Part shown: one piece after another, positions 25,762 through 34,335 of the stretch
Layout of the letters: every line of letters begins with the position of its first letter
How positions within the stretch are numbered: position 1 is the first letter of the stretch
From: Actinoallomurus spadix
GTDB taxonomy: Bacteria > Actinomycetota > Actinomycetes > Streptosporangiales > Streptosporangiaceae
Assembly (NCBI RefSeq): GCF_024055725.1
Contig: NZ_JAMXMX010000011.1
Span: 1 to 64,000 of the forward strand
Reading direction: 5' to 3'
DNA: 64,000 bases
Position numbers and translations under genes: made by a program
The notes under the pieces: model-generated
The model's input: only the letters and a program-made list of their open reading frames with translations
Database searches by the model: none
Told to the model about the DNA's origin: nothing

Positions 25762-26910
25762 TCAGCGGGCGGGGAGGCCGAGGTGGCGGGCGATGAGCAT
25801 GCGCTGGACCTCGGAGGTGCCCTCGCCGACCTCGAGGATCTTGGCGTCCCGGTAGAAGCGGCCGACCGGGTACTCGTTCATGAAGCCGTACCCGCCGAAA
25901 ATCTGCGTGGCGTCGCGGGCGTTGTCCATGGCGGCGTTGGAGGCGACCAGCTTGGCGATCGCCGCCTCCTTCTTGAACGGCTCCCCGGCGAGCATCTTCG
26001 CCGCCGCGGCGTAGTAGGCGAGCCGGGCCGTGTGCGCCCGCGTCTCCATGTCCGCGACCTTGAACTGGATCGCCTGGTACTCCCCGATCGCGCGGCCGAA
26101 CGCCGCGCGCTCGCGGACGTACCGCAGGCACTCGTCGACGCAGCCCTGGGCGAGCCCGACCGACAGCGCGGCGATGGCGATGCGGCCCTCGTCGAGGATG
26201 CGCAGGAACTGGGCGTAGCCCCGACCGCGCTCACCGACGAGGTTCGCCTCGGGAACACGGACGTCGTCGAAGGACAGTTCGCGGGTGTCGGAGGCGGACC
26301 AGCCGACCTTGGAGTACTTCTTGCCTGCGGTGAAGCCCGGCGTGCCCGAGGGCACGAGGATCGTGGAGATCTCGCCGTCGCCGGTCAGCGCCGCGACCGT
26401 GACGGCCACGGTGACGTCGGTGCCGGCGTTGGTGATGAACGCCTTGGACCCGTTGATGACCCAGTGCCCGTCCTCGAGCCGCGCGGTGGTGCGCATGCCA
26501 CCGGGCACGTCGGTGCCGCCGCCTGGTTCGGTCAGCCCGAACGCCGCGAGCCGCTCGCCCGAGCACAGGCGCGGCAGCCACTCGCGCTTCTGCTCCTCGG
26601 TGCCGAACCGGAAGATCGGCATCGCGCCGAGCGAGACGCCGGCCTCCAGGGTGATCGCGACCGAGGAGTCGACGCGGGCGAGCTCCTCCAGCGCGATGCA
26701 CAGGGCGAAGTAGTCGCCGCCCATCCCGCCGTACTCTTCGGGGAAGGGCAGCCCGAAGAGGCCCATCTTCCCCATCCGGGCGACGATCTCGTACGGGAAG
26801 GCCTCCCGCTCGTAGTAGTCGCCGATGACCGGCGCCACCTCGTCCCGGGCGAACGTCTCGACGGTGCGCCGCAGCGCCTCGTACTCCTCGTCGAGGGTGA
26901 ATCCGATCAT
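25762..26910 (-). CDS. Acyl-CoA dehydrogenase of the liu operon
   Basis: A 382-residue FAD-dependent acyl-CoA dehydrogenase. Family signatures are AFGLTEPGGGTD (FAD/substrate region), the RAAFGRAIGEYQAIQFKVADM helix and a GGYGFMNEYPVGRFYRDAK ending. By position it is the last gene of a leucine/isovalerate operon and would be expected to oxidise isovaleryl-CoA. However, LEVGEGTSEVQ keeps a Glu at the site used as base in short- and medium-chain enzymes, whereas isovaleryl-CoA dehydrogenases usually have Gly/Ala there, so its specificity may differ. ATG 26910 overlaps the HMG-CoA lyase stop (TGATG). Confidence 0.9.
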   Translation of the reverse strand: MIGFTLDEEYEALRRTVETFARDEVAPVIGDYYEREAFPYEIVARMGKMGLFGLPFPEEYGGMGGDYFALCIALEELARVDSSVAITLEAGVSLGAMPIFRFGTEEQKREWLPRLCSGERLAAFGLTEPGGGTDVPGGMRTTARLEDGHWVINGSKAFITNAGTDVTVAVTVAALTGDGEISTILVPSGTPGFTAGKKYSKVGWSASDTRELSFDDVRVPEANLVGERGRGYAQFLRILDEGRIAIAALSVGLAQGCVDECLRYVRERAAFGRAIGEYQAIQFKVADMETRAHTARLAYYAAAAKMLAGEPFKKEAAIAKLVASNAAMDNARDATQIFGGYGFMNEYPVGRFYRDAKILEVGEGTSEVQRMLIARHLGLPAR

Positions 26911-27839
26911 CATTCGCTCCCTTGTTCTCGGGACAGGGCCTGGACGACGCGGGACGGGCTGGGGCGTCCGAGGCGTTCGGCCATCCAGAGGCTGGTCTCG
27001 GCGAGGCGGCGTACATCGACGCCGGTCTCGATGCCCAGGCCGTCGAGCATCCACACGAGGTCCTCGGTGGCCAGGTTCCCCGTCGCGCTCTTGGCGTACG
27101 GGCAGCCGCCGAGGCCGCCCGCCGAGGCGTCGACCGTGGTGACGCCGCAGCGGAGCGCGGCCAGGGTGTTGGCGAGCGCCTGCCCGTAGGTGTCGTGGAA
27201 GTGCACGGCGAGCCGGCCGGTGTCGACGCCGGACTCGGTCAGCGCACCGATGAGGGCGGTGACGTGCCCCGGCGTCGCGACGCCGATCGTGTCGCCCAGG
27301 GACAGCTCCGTGCAGCCGAGGTCGAGCAGGCGGCGGGCGACCGAGACGACCTGCTCGATCGGCACGTCGCCCTCCCACGGGTCGCCGAAGCACATGGAGA
27401 CGTACGCGCGGACGTCCAGGCCGGCGGCGCGGGCCCGCTCGACGACGGGCGCGAACATCTCCACCGACTCCTCGATGGTCCGATTGAGGTTGCGCCGGGC
27501 GAACGTCTCGGTCGCGCTGCCAAAGATCGCGATCTCGGTGACGCCGGCGTCGAGGGCGCGGTCCAGGCCGCGCTCGTTCGGCACGAGCACCGGGTAGCGG
27601 ACGCCCTCGGCGCGCTCCAGCCCGCCGAGCAGCTCGGCGGCGTCGGCGAGCTGCGGCACCCACTTCGGGTGAACGAAGCTCGTCGCCTCGATGACCCGCA
27701 GCCCGGCGCCGGCGAGGCGGGTGACGAACTCCCGTTTCACCTCGACCGGGACGATCGCCGATTCGTTCTGCAGGCCGTCGCGGGCCCCGACCTCGTAGAC
27801 CGTGACCCGGGAGGGCAGCCCGTCGAGTGGCACGCGCAT
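26910..27839 (-). CDS. liuE: Hydroxymethylglutaryl-CoA lyase
   Basis: A 309-residue TIM-barrel lyase that splits HMG-CoA into acetoacetate and acetyl-CoA, the last step of leucine breakdown. The N-terminal YEVGARDGLQNE gives the metal Asp and catalytic Arg, HFHDTYG supplies metal histidines, and the signature loop GGLGGCPYAKSATGN contains the catalytic Cys. The second ATG at 27839 is favoured over the first at 27842 because of spacing from GGAGA and the one-base overlap with the carboxylase stop. It is the third gene of the operon starting at 31440. Confidence 0.94.
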   Translation of the reverse strand: MRVPLDGLPSRVTVYEVGARDGLQNESAIVPVEVKREFVTRLAGAGLRVIEATSFVHPKWVPQLADAAELLGGLERAEGVRYPVLVPNERGLDRALDAGVTEIAIFGSATETFARRNLNRTIEESVEMFAPVVERARAAGLDVRAYVSMCFGDPWEGDVPIEQVVSVARRLLDLGCTELSLGDTIGVATPGHVTALIGALTESGVDTGRLAVHFHDTYGQALANTLAALRCGVTTVDASAGGLGGCPYAKSATGNLATEDLVWMLDGLGIETGVDVRRLAETSLWMAERLGRPSPSRVVQALSREQGSE

Positions 27840-29830
27840 CATAGGTCTCCCTTCGGCGTGACGACGGCGAGGACCTCGTCCAGGGCGACCTGCGCGCCGG
27901 GCTGGACGGTCAGCCCGCCGACAACGCCGTCGACCGGCGCGGTCACCGTGTGCTCCATCTTCATCGCCTCGACGATCACCAGCGGCTGCCCGGCGGCGAC
28001 CTCGTCCCCGTCGGCCGCCTTGACGGCCGCGACCGTGCCGGGCATCGGGCTGCGCACGGCGCCGGCCGCGGCGGTGGTCTCGGTGGCCCGCGCGGCGAGC
28101 GGCTCGGTCTCCTTCAGCGACCAGACCCGCCCGTCACGGCCGAGCCAGCACACGTCGCCGTCGTGGGCGCACGTGAAGCGCGTACGGTCCCCGGCGTGCT
28201 CGACGAGCAGGGTCACGCCGTCGCGGCGGGCCGCGGCGCGTACGGGATCGCCGCCGTCGACCGAGACCTCCGCGCGGGCGGCCCGGCCCCGGACCCGCAC
28301 CTCGCGGCCGGCGATCCGCCAGGTCGCCCAGGCGGGCTCGCCGAGCCGCCAGCCGTCCGGGACGTCCCAGGGACCCGGGTCGGGCGTCTCCAGCGCGAGC
28401 ATCCGCTCCAGCGCGGCGGCGGCGAGGACGTCCTCGGGGGTCCCGCCGTCCGCGGGGTCGGCGGGACGGCGCTCCACCAGGCCCGTGTCGAGCCGGCCGG
28501 CGGCGACGTCCGGGTCGGCCAGCAGCGACCGCAGGAACGCGATGTTCGTCCCGACGCCCAGCAGGGTGTACGAGGCCAGCGCCTGGTCCAGGGTCCGCAG
28601 CGCGCTCGCGCGGTCCGGGCCCCGGGCGATCACCTTGGCCAGCATCGGATCGTACGAGCCGCCGACGACCGCGCCCTCGTGCAGTCCGGAGTCGACCCGG
28701 ATCCCGAGGCCGTACGGCTCGTGCAGCAGCAGCACCCGGCCACCGGTCGGCAGGAACCCCCGCCCGGGGTCCTCGGCGTACACCCGCGCCTCGACGGCGT
28801 GCCCGTCGAACGCCACGGCGTCCTGCCCGAACGGCAGCGGCTCGCCCGCCGCGACCCGCAGCTGCAGCTCGACCAGGTCCAGGCCCGGCCGCCCGTCGAT
28901 CACGACCGCGCCCTCGGTCACCGGGTGCTCGACCTGCAGCCGGGTGTTCATCTCCATGAAGAAGTACTCGTCCGGGCGGTCGGCGGAGACGATGTACTCG
29001 ACCGTGCCCGCGCCGACGTACCCGACGGAACGCGCGGCGGCGACGGCGCTGGCGCCCATCGCGGCGCGGATCCGCTCGCCGTCCGGGCCGGTGCCGAGCA
29101 GCGGCGACGGCGCCTCTTCGACGATCTTCTGGTGGCGGCGCTGCAGGCTGCACTCGCGCTCGCCGAGGTGGACGGCGTTGCCGTGCATGTCGGCGAACAC
29201 CTGGATCTCGATGTGCCGCGGTCGGTCGATGTACCGCTCGACGAGGAGGGTGTCGTCGCCGAACGCCCCGCGCGCCTCCCGCCGGGCCGCCGCGATCGCG
29301 TCCCGCAGCTCCGCCGCGTCCTCGACCCGGCGCATGCCCTTGCCACCGCCGCCCGCCGACGGCTTGAGCAGCACGGCCGCGCCGTCGCGCAGCCCGACCT
29401 CCATCGCGGCGTCGGCCAGCTCCTCGTCGCTCAAACCCGCCTCGTCGCGGCCCGGGACGACGGGAACCCCGGCGGCGGCGACCGTGCGCTTGGCCCGGAT
29501 CTTGTCGCCCATCGCGGTGATCGCGTCCGGCGGCGGGCCGACGAAGACGACACCGGCGTCGGCGCACGCGCGGGCGAGGTCGGGGTTCTCGGCGAGGAAG
29601 CCGTACCCGGGGTGCACCGCGTCGGCGCCCGCCCGTACGGCCGCGCCGACGACGTCACCGACGTCGAGGTAGCTCCCCACCCGCAGCGCGGCGTCGGCCT
29701 CCCGTACGTGACGGGCGTCCGCGTCCGCGTCGGTGTAGGTCACGACGGACCGGATTCCGAGCCGGCGCAGCGTCCGGACGATCCGGCAGGCGATCTCGCC
29801 ACGGTTGGCGATCAGGACGGATTCGAACAT
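27839..29830 (-). CDS. liuD: Methylcrotonyl-CoA carboxylase biotin subunit
   Basis: A 663-residue biotin-carboxylase/carrier protein: the carboxylase domain (about 1-445) begins MFESVLIANRGEIACRI and contains the ATP-grasp segment KPSAGGGGKGMRRV and EMNTRLQVEHPVTE. A linker follows, and a C-terminal biotinyl domain holds EAMKMEH, where Lys is biotinylated. With its beta partner it should carboxylate 3-methylcrotonyl-CoA; context supports this over acetyl- or propionyl-CoA because HMG-CoA lyase follows. ATG 29830 is 2 bp from the beta-subunit stop, and its own stop overlaps the lyase start. Confidence 0.9.
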   Translation of the reverse strand: MFESVLIANRGEIACRIVRTLRRLGIRSVVTYTDADADARHVREADAALRVGSYLDVGDVVGAAVRAGADAVHPGYGFLAENPDLARACADAGVVFVGPPPDAITAMGDKIRAKRTVAAAGVPVVPGRDEAGLSDEELADAAMEVGLRDGAAVLLKPSAGGGGKGMRRVEDAAELRDAIAAARREARGAFGDDTLLVERYIDRPRHIEIQVFADMHGNAVHLGERECSLQRRHQKIVEEAPSPLLGTGPDGERIRAAMGASAVAAARSVGYVGAGTVEYIVSADRPDEYFFMEMNTRLQVEHPVTEGAVVIDGRPGLDLVELQLRVAAGEPLPFGQDAVAFDGHAVEARVYAEDPGRGFLPTGGRVLLLHEPYGLGIRVDSGLHEGAVVGGSYDPMLAKVIARGPDRASALRTLDQALASYTLLGVGTNIAFLRSLLADPDVAAGRLDTGLVERRPADPADGGTPEDVLAAAALERMLALETPDPGPWDVPDGWRLGEPAWATWRIAGREVRVRGRAARAEVSVDGGDPVRAAARRDGVTLLVEHAGDRTRFTCAHDGDVCWLGRDGRVWSLKETEPLAARATETTAAAGAVRSPMPGTVAAVKAADGDEVAAGQPLVIVEAMKMEHTVTAPVDGVVGGLTVQPGAQVALDEVLAVVTPKGDL

Positions 29831-29832
29831 GG

Positions 29833-31440
29833 TCACATCCGGAAGATGCCGTAGCCGACGGGTTCGAGCGGGGCGTTCGCGCAGGCGGTCAGGGCCAGGC
29901 CGAGCACCCGGCGGGTGTCGAGGGGGTCGATCACGCCGTCGTCCCAGAGACGCGCCGTCGAGTAGTACGGGCCGCCCTGCCGCTCGTACTGTTCCCGGAT
30001 CGGCTTCTTGAACTCCTCTTCCTCCGCGGCCGGCCACTCGTCGCCGAGCTGGTCGCGGCGCACGGTGGCCAGCACCGACGCGGCCTGCTCCCCGCCCATG
30101 ACCGAGATCCGGGCGTTCGGCCACATCCACAGGAACCGCGGCGAATAGGCACGGCCGCACATCGCGTAGTTGCCCGCGCCGAACGACCCGCCGATGATCA
30201 CGGTGAGCTTCGGCACCCGCGCGCACGCGACGGCGGTGACCATCTTGGCGCCATGCTTGGCGATGCCCCCGGCCTCGTACTCCCGGCCGACCATGAACCC
30301 GGTGATGTTCTGCAGGAACACCAGCGGGATCGAACGCCGGTCGCACAGCTCGACGAAGTGCGCGCCCTTGAGCGCCGACTCACCGAACAGGATGCCGTTG
30401 TTGGCCACGATCCCGACCGGCTGCCCGTAGATGTGGGCGAACCCGGTGACGAGCGTCGGCCCGTACTGCTCCTTGAACTCGTGGAACCGGCTGCCGTCCA
30501 CGATCCGCGCGATCACCTCGCGCACGTCGTACGGCGTCCGGGAGTCGGGCGGGACGATGCCGCGCAGCTCTCCGGGGTCGAAGGCGGGTTCCTCGGCCGG
30601 GACCGCCGGCCACGGCGCGGGGCTCGGCGGCTCCAGCGTCGAGACGATCGACCGGACGATGCGCAGCGCGTGCGCGTCGTCGTCGGCGAGGTGGTCGACG
30701 ACGCCCGAGACGCGCGCGTGCACGTCTCCCCCGCCCAGCTCCTCGGCGCTGACGACCTCCCCGGTCGCGGCCTTCACCAGCGGCGGGCCACCCAGGAAGA
30801 TCGTGCCCTGCTCCCGGACGATGACGGTCTCGTCGCTCATCGCCGGGACGTACGCGCCGCCTGCCGTGCAGGACCCGAGCACGGCGGCGATCTGCGGGAT
30901 GCCCTTCTGGGACATCGTCGCCTGGTTGTAGAAGATCCGCCCGAAGTGCTCCCGGTCGGGGAACACCTCGTCCTGCTTGGGCAGGAACGCTCCGCCGGAG
31001 TCGACGAGGTAGACGCACGGGAGGCGGTTGTGCAGCGCGACCTCCTGGGCGCGCAGGTGCTTCTTGACCGTCATCGGGTAGTACGTGCCGCCCTTGACGG
31101 TCGCGTCGTTGGCGACGATGACGCACTCACGCCCGGACACCCGCCCGACGCCGGTGATGATCCCCGCCGCCGGGGCCTCGTCGTCGTACATGCCGGTGGC
31201 CGCGAGCGGGGACAGCTCCAGGAAGGGCGAGCCCGGGTCGAGCAGCGCGTCCACCCGGTCCCGGGGCAGCAGCTTCCCCCGCGCGACGTGCCGCTTGCGG
31301 GCGCGCTCGGAGCCGCCCTGGGCCGCGCGCGCCAGGCGCTCGCGCAGCTCGGTGGCGAGCGCGAGGTTCTCCTCGGCGTTGCGCTGGAATGCCGCGCCGC
31401 GCACGTCCACGCGGCTCACCAGCCGTGGAGCCTCCGACAC
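29833..31440 (-). CDS. liuB: Methylcrotonyl-CoA carboxylase carboxyltransferase subunit
   Basis: A 535-residue carboxyltransferase of the MCC-beta type, first gene of the operon. Characteristic segments are [58 protein letters not shown], and the C-terminal [19 protein letters not shown]. It moves carboxyl from biotin to 3-methylcrotonyl-CoA. GTG 31440 has AGGAGGGG upstream. The promoter region contains two TGTTAA-6-TTAACA-type palindromes shared with a divergent TetR gene, so the operon is probably repressed by that protein and induced by an acyl-CoA. Confidence 0.92.
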   Translation of the reverse strand: MSEAPRLVSRVDVRGAAFQRNAEENLALATELRERLARAAQGGSERARKRHVARGKLLPRDRVDALLDPGSPFLELSPLAATGMYDDEAPAAGIITGVGRVSGRECVIVANDATVKGGTYYPMTVKKHLRAQEVALHNRLPCVYLVDSGGAFLPKQDEVFPDREHFGRIFYNQATMSQKGIPQIAAVLGSCTAGGAYVPAMSDETVIVREQGTIFLGGPPLVKAATGEVVSAEELGGGDVHARVSGVVDHLADDDAHALRIVRSIVSTLEPPSPAPWPAVPAEEPAFDPGELRGIVPPDSRTPYDVREVIARIVDGSRFHEFKEQYGPTLVTGFAHIYGQPVGIVANNGILFGESALKGAHFVELCDRRSIPLVFLQNITGFMVGREYEAGGIAKHGAKMVTAVACARVPKLTVIIGGSFGAGNYAMCGRAYSPRFLWMWPNARISVMGGEQAASVLATVRRDQLGDEWPAAEEEEFKKPIREQYERQGGPYYSTARLWDDGVIDPLDTRRVLGLALTACANAPLEPVGYGIFRM

Positions 31441-31450
31441 GATCCCCTCC

Positions 31451-31508
31451 TGTTAACGATCGTTAACAAGTCCGATGTTAATCAACGTTAACAGCGACCG
31501 TCTAGACT
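31451..31508. promoter_or_regulatory. Twin TetR operators between liu operon and regulator
   Basis: TGTTAACGATCGTTAACA at 31451-31468 is a perfect 18-bp palindrome. A second site at 31476-31493 keeps both outer arms TGTTAA and TTAACA with a diverged centre; start-to-start spacing is 25 bp. TAGACT (31503-31508) is a -10 box for the regulator, whose ATG at 31515 lies 7 bases on and so is probably leaderless. Confidence 0.8.
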
Positions 31509-31514
31509 TGTGGC

Positions 31515-32096
31515 ATGGCAGAGGTCAGCGCTCCCCCGACCCGCCGGCTGGAGATCCTGTCCGCGGCGGCGGAGCTGTTCGCCCGGCGCGGCTACCACGG
31601 CGTGTCCATCGGCGACCTCGGCCGCGCGGTCGGCCTCACCGGTCCCGCGCTGTACCGGCACTTCCGGGGCAAGGAGGCCCTGCTCGCCGAGATGCTCCTC
31701 GACATCAGCGAACGCCTCCTCACCGAGGGCCGCCGCCGCGTCGCCGCCGCCGACACCCCGGAGGTGGCCCTGGACGCCCTGCTCCGCTGGCACATCGACT
31801 TCGCCCTCGATAACCCGGCCCTAATCACGGTGCACACCCGCGAGCTGGGCAGCGTCCCACAGCCGGAGCGCCGCGAGATCCGCCGCCTGCAGCGCGCCTA
31901 CGCCGAGGAGTGGGTGCGCGTGCTCCTCTTGATGCACCCGGAGGCCGCCGAGGACCGCGCCCGCGCCGCCACCCACGCGGCCTTCGGCCTCCTCAACTCC
32001 ACCCCCCACAGCACCGGCGAGCTGGACCGCGACACCATGGCCACCCTCCTGCACGCCATGGCCTCCGAAGCCCTCACCGGCGCCTTCAGATCCTAG
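31515..32096 (+). CDS. TetR-family regulator of the liu operon
   Basis: A 193-residue TetR protein. The DNA-binding domain covers about residues 10-60 (RRLEILSAAAELFARRGYHG, SIGDLGRAVGLTGPALYRHF). The C-terminal domain has a His-rich part (LRWHIDFALDNPALITVHTREL) like actinomycete regulators of acyl-CoA breakdown. It is divergent from the carboxyltransferase gene and separated by 74 bp holding two near-identical palindromes, so autoregulation and repression of the catabolic operon are inferred. The transcript appears leaderless. Confidence 0.92.
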   Translation: MAEVSAPPTRRLEILSAAAELFARRGYHGVSIGDLGRAVGLTGPALYRHFRGKEALLAEMLLDISERLLTEGRRRVAAADTPEVALDALLRWHIDFALDNPALITVHTRELGSVPQPERREIRRLQRAYAEEWVRVLLLMHPEAAEDRARAATHAAFGLLNSTPHSTGELDRDTMATLLHAMASEALTGAFRS

Positions 32097-32171
32097 GCGG
32101 CCGCTCCTCAACGACAACGACCTCAACGCACTGTTCACCGTTGGACCCACTCCAAGACGACTTTCGCCAGC

Positions 32172-32972
32172 TCAAGCCTGCCATTCTTCAGCCACCGCCT
32201 TTATCAATGCGAGTGATTCGTCGGGGGACGACGCCAGTTCTCGAATATCCTCCCAGATTCGTCCAATTTGGGCCACCTGGTCAGGCCGCTCGATGACCTG
32301 GCCCCTCAAGGCGGTGTCCAAGTTCGCGATCTCCGTCCCATCGAGCTTCGCGATCATGAAAGGGCAGCCAGCGTAGTACTCGGTGCCGGCGGGCACCACC
32401 TTGACGACGATGTTCCATCGCTGCGCCATAGCGTAAAGATGCACTAATTGCCCACTGAGCACCTTCTTGCCGCCGATTGGACGCCGAAGCACGTACTCAT
32501 CAATGATGAATATGCACATCGGCGGGTTCTCATCATCCAATATCGCCTGTCTCTCAATCCTACGACGCACGATTTCATCGACGTCGACCCCTGAATGCCG
32601 ATTGTGCTGGATAACAGCGCGGGCATAGTCCGGCGTCTGGAGCAGTCCCGGGATCACAGCGAACTCATAGTTCTGGATCATGTTGGCGTGCGCCTCGGCA
32701 GAGAGCCACCGGTCGGTCCACACCGTGGGAATCTCGGGCGTCACCCACTTCTCGAAGTAGCGGGCGAGGTAGCCGTTCGTGTGCAGGGCCTCATCGCAGC
32801 GCTTGACGTCGTCGAGGTGCGGGGTGCGGCGGCCGTTCATCCACTGGCTGACGGTGGAGGGGGCGACGTGGAGCGCTTCGGCGAATTGCCTGCCGGTCAG
32901 GCCGGCCGCCTCGCAGGCATGGGCCAGCTCTCTACCCCACGCGTCGAGTGCCGTCTCTCGTTTCGGTGCCAT
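32172..32972 (-). CDS. XRE-family regulator with DUF5753
   Basis: A 266-residue DNA-binding protein: XRE helix-turn-helix in residues about 10-60 (LTGRQFAEALHVAPSTVSQW) followed by the DUF5753 domain (FEKWVTPEIPTVWTDRWLSAEAHA as opening; PGLLQTPDYARAVI). Such genes are numerous in Streptomyces relatives and usually sit beside a small DUF397 gene; here no DUF397 gene is seen on either side. Base composition is clearly lower in G+C than in neighbours. ATG 32972 lacks a purine-rich ribosome site but is 8 bases from a TTCACA-6-TGTGAA palindrome, a likely autoregulatory operator. Confidence 0.9.
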   Translation of the reverse strand: MAPKRETALDAWGRELAHACEAAGLTGRQFAEALHVAPSTVSQWMNGRRTPHLDDVKRCDEALHTNGYLARYFEKWVTPEIPTVWTDRWLSAEAHANMIQNYEFAVIPGLLQTPDYARAVIQHNRHSGVDVDEIVRRRIERQAILDDENPPMCIFIIDEYVLRRPIGGKKVLSGQLVHLYAMAQRWNIVVKVVPAGTEYYAGCPFMIAKLDGTEIANLDTALRGQVIERPDQVAQIGRIWEDIRELASSPDESLALIKAVAEEWQA

Positions 32973-32980
32973 TGGGGGGG

Positions 32981-32998
32981 TTCACATCCTCGTGTGAA
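32981..32998. promoter_or_regulatory. Palindromic operator before the XRE gene
   Basis: TTCACA (32981-32986), 6 bases, TGTGAA (32993-32998), perfect arms. It lies directly upstream of the XRE-DUF5753 start and between two divergently read units, so it may control both. Confidence 0.5.
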
Positions 32999-33103
32999 TG
33001 GCTCTCGGGACTTCACGCACAAGCGACGGTGGGTTCGCACTTCCCAGCATATCCCTTCGCGACCACGCTGGGTAGCGCGACCATCACGTTAGGAGACGAG
33101 CCG

Positions 33104-33409
33104 ATGAAGCCGTACACGAGCGAAGAGATCAGCGCATTCGCGAAGTGGCTCACGCAGGCCTGTCAGGAGGCCGGACTGACAGCGGAGCAGTACGGGGCGA
33201 AGGTCCGGATTATCGCGCAATCCCACTTTCTCACCGAAGAAGTCGAATGCCGCCCCGACCACGATGGGAGCCTCCGGTGGTGGTGGTCCTGGGGCAAACC
33301 GATCGCCGACCGGCAGGACCACACCCGCCTCCTCACCGCGGACGAGGTCGACGACCTCGTGGCCGCGATTCGGCAGGTCGTCGCGATCCCGATTCGGTGG
33401 CGGCCATGA
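33104..33409 (+). CDS. Small hypothetical protein
   Basis: A 101-residue protein with no recognised family. It opens with a helical segment (EEISAFAKWLTQACQEAGLTAEQYGAKVR), has a Trp-rich middle (RWWWSWGKPI) and ends in a helix then IPIRWRP. ATG 33104 has AGGAGACGAG upstream, a good site. Its stop overlaps the next start (ATGA), so the two small genes are co-translated. The position opposite an XRE-DUF5753 regulator suggests an accessory unit under its control; this is inference. Confidence 0.65.
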   Translation: MKPYTSEEISAFAKWLTQACQEAGLTAEQYGAKVRIIAQSHFLTEEVECRPDHDGSLRWWWSWGKPIADRQDHTRLLTADEVDDLVAAIRQVVAIPIRWRP

Positions 33410-33660
33410 CCGATGCACAGGAGATCACGGACCCGGTCGCCCAGGCGGTGCTGGAGTCGGTGCGAACCCTCAGCGCCGCCATCGACCGGCTCGGGCTGGC
33501 CGCCATGACGCCGGCGTGCGAGCTCACGCAACTCGACCGTCTCATCCGCAAGTATCCGGAAGCCGCCCGGAAGAGCCTTGAAATGTACGAGCGCCAGAGA
33601 GTTCACGGACGCGACGGCGGGCCTTTCTCGCGGGAGCCCGTTCGCACACAAAGTGCCTGA
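33406..33660 (+). CDS. Small hypothetical protein
   Basis: An 84-residue, mainly helical acidic protein (MTDAQEITDPVAQAVLESV, then LDRLIRKYPEAARKSLEMYE) without a known family. ATG 33406 overlaps the preceding stop by 4 bases. The last 20 codons run into the left arm of a long imperfect inverted repeat, so the 3' end may have been altered or may form part of a terminator. Confidence 0.6.
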   Translation: MTDAQEITDPVAQAVLESVRTLSAAIDRLGLAAMTPACELTQLDRLIRKYPEAARKSLEMYERQRVHGRDGGPFSREPVRTQSA

Positions 33661-33720
33661 ATGATCTCCGCTTTGCTGGGAGAACTCGCAGCGGAGGAGC
33701 AGTTTGTGTGAGAACGGCTC
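33634..33720. repeat. Long imperfect inverted repeat
   Basis: The left arm 33634-33652 (GAGCC, one extra C, GTTCGCACACAAA) pairs with the right arm 33703-33720 (reverse complement GAGCCGTTCTCACACAAA), with one mismatch and one bulge. Inside, CTCCGC (33666-33671) pairs with GCGGAG (33691-33696). It lies at the end of the two small genes and could be a terminator, a MITE-like remnant or a recombination site. Confidence 0.55.
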
Positions 33721-34335
33721 GTGATCAGACGGCAGGGTCGAGGCCGTCGAACCGGACGAGCGTGACCATACGGGTGCGGGGAAGCATGCGCCGAGCCGCT
33801 TCGGCGTTTCCGGATCGCCCGGACCAGCCTCCGCCGCTGCTGTTCCCACTCCGCCGTCGGTGTCGCCGGTCCCGCGTCCGAAAGGGCGGCAAGGCCCGCC
33901 CCTGAGCAACCTAGCCGCCCGCGAAGCGCTCGGCGTTGGAACCCGTATTTCGGGCCTTGGCTCAGATTTCGTGATGGTGGCTCGTCGTCATCGCTGCACG
34001 CCCAGGGGAACAACGCGTCATCTCGGGCAGAGCGGACACCACAGGGAGCCACCTCGTTCCCATGAGCCTCTACTGAGGGAAGAATCCTCTCGTCTAAGTA
34101 GACGCCCCTGAGAAACAAGCCGCCACCCCCGGCGTCCGCCAGGCAAGCCGCAAACTCCACGAAAACCGAGCCAGAACCAACTTCTCCCGCCTGAGGGGAC
34201 ACGCGCTGAAGGCAGGCACCCACCCGGGTGCCCGATTCAGTGCGATCGTCCACGCCGACGGCGGGAGCAGCCGGCGTGGAAGCACCCAGGTCGGCCGTGG
34301 TCCGCGTGCGCCGCCCAGAGTAAAGCCCTGGACCG
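33721..34335. other. Gene-poor stretch
   Basis: About 600 bases between the small-gene unit and the efflux pump. Short open frames exist on both strands, but none has a ribosome site, family signature or consistent third-position bias. Composition is lower in G+C than the surroundings. I see no transposase or tRNA remnant. Confidence 0.6.

Noticed and set aside
26922-29672. 916-codon plus-strand open frame
   Set aside because: Antisense to HMG-CoA lyase and the biotin carboxylase; Ser/Arg/Pro-rich without domains.
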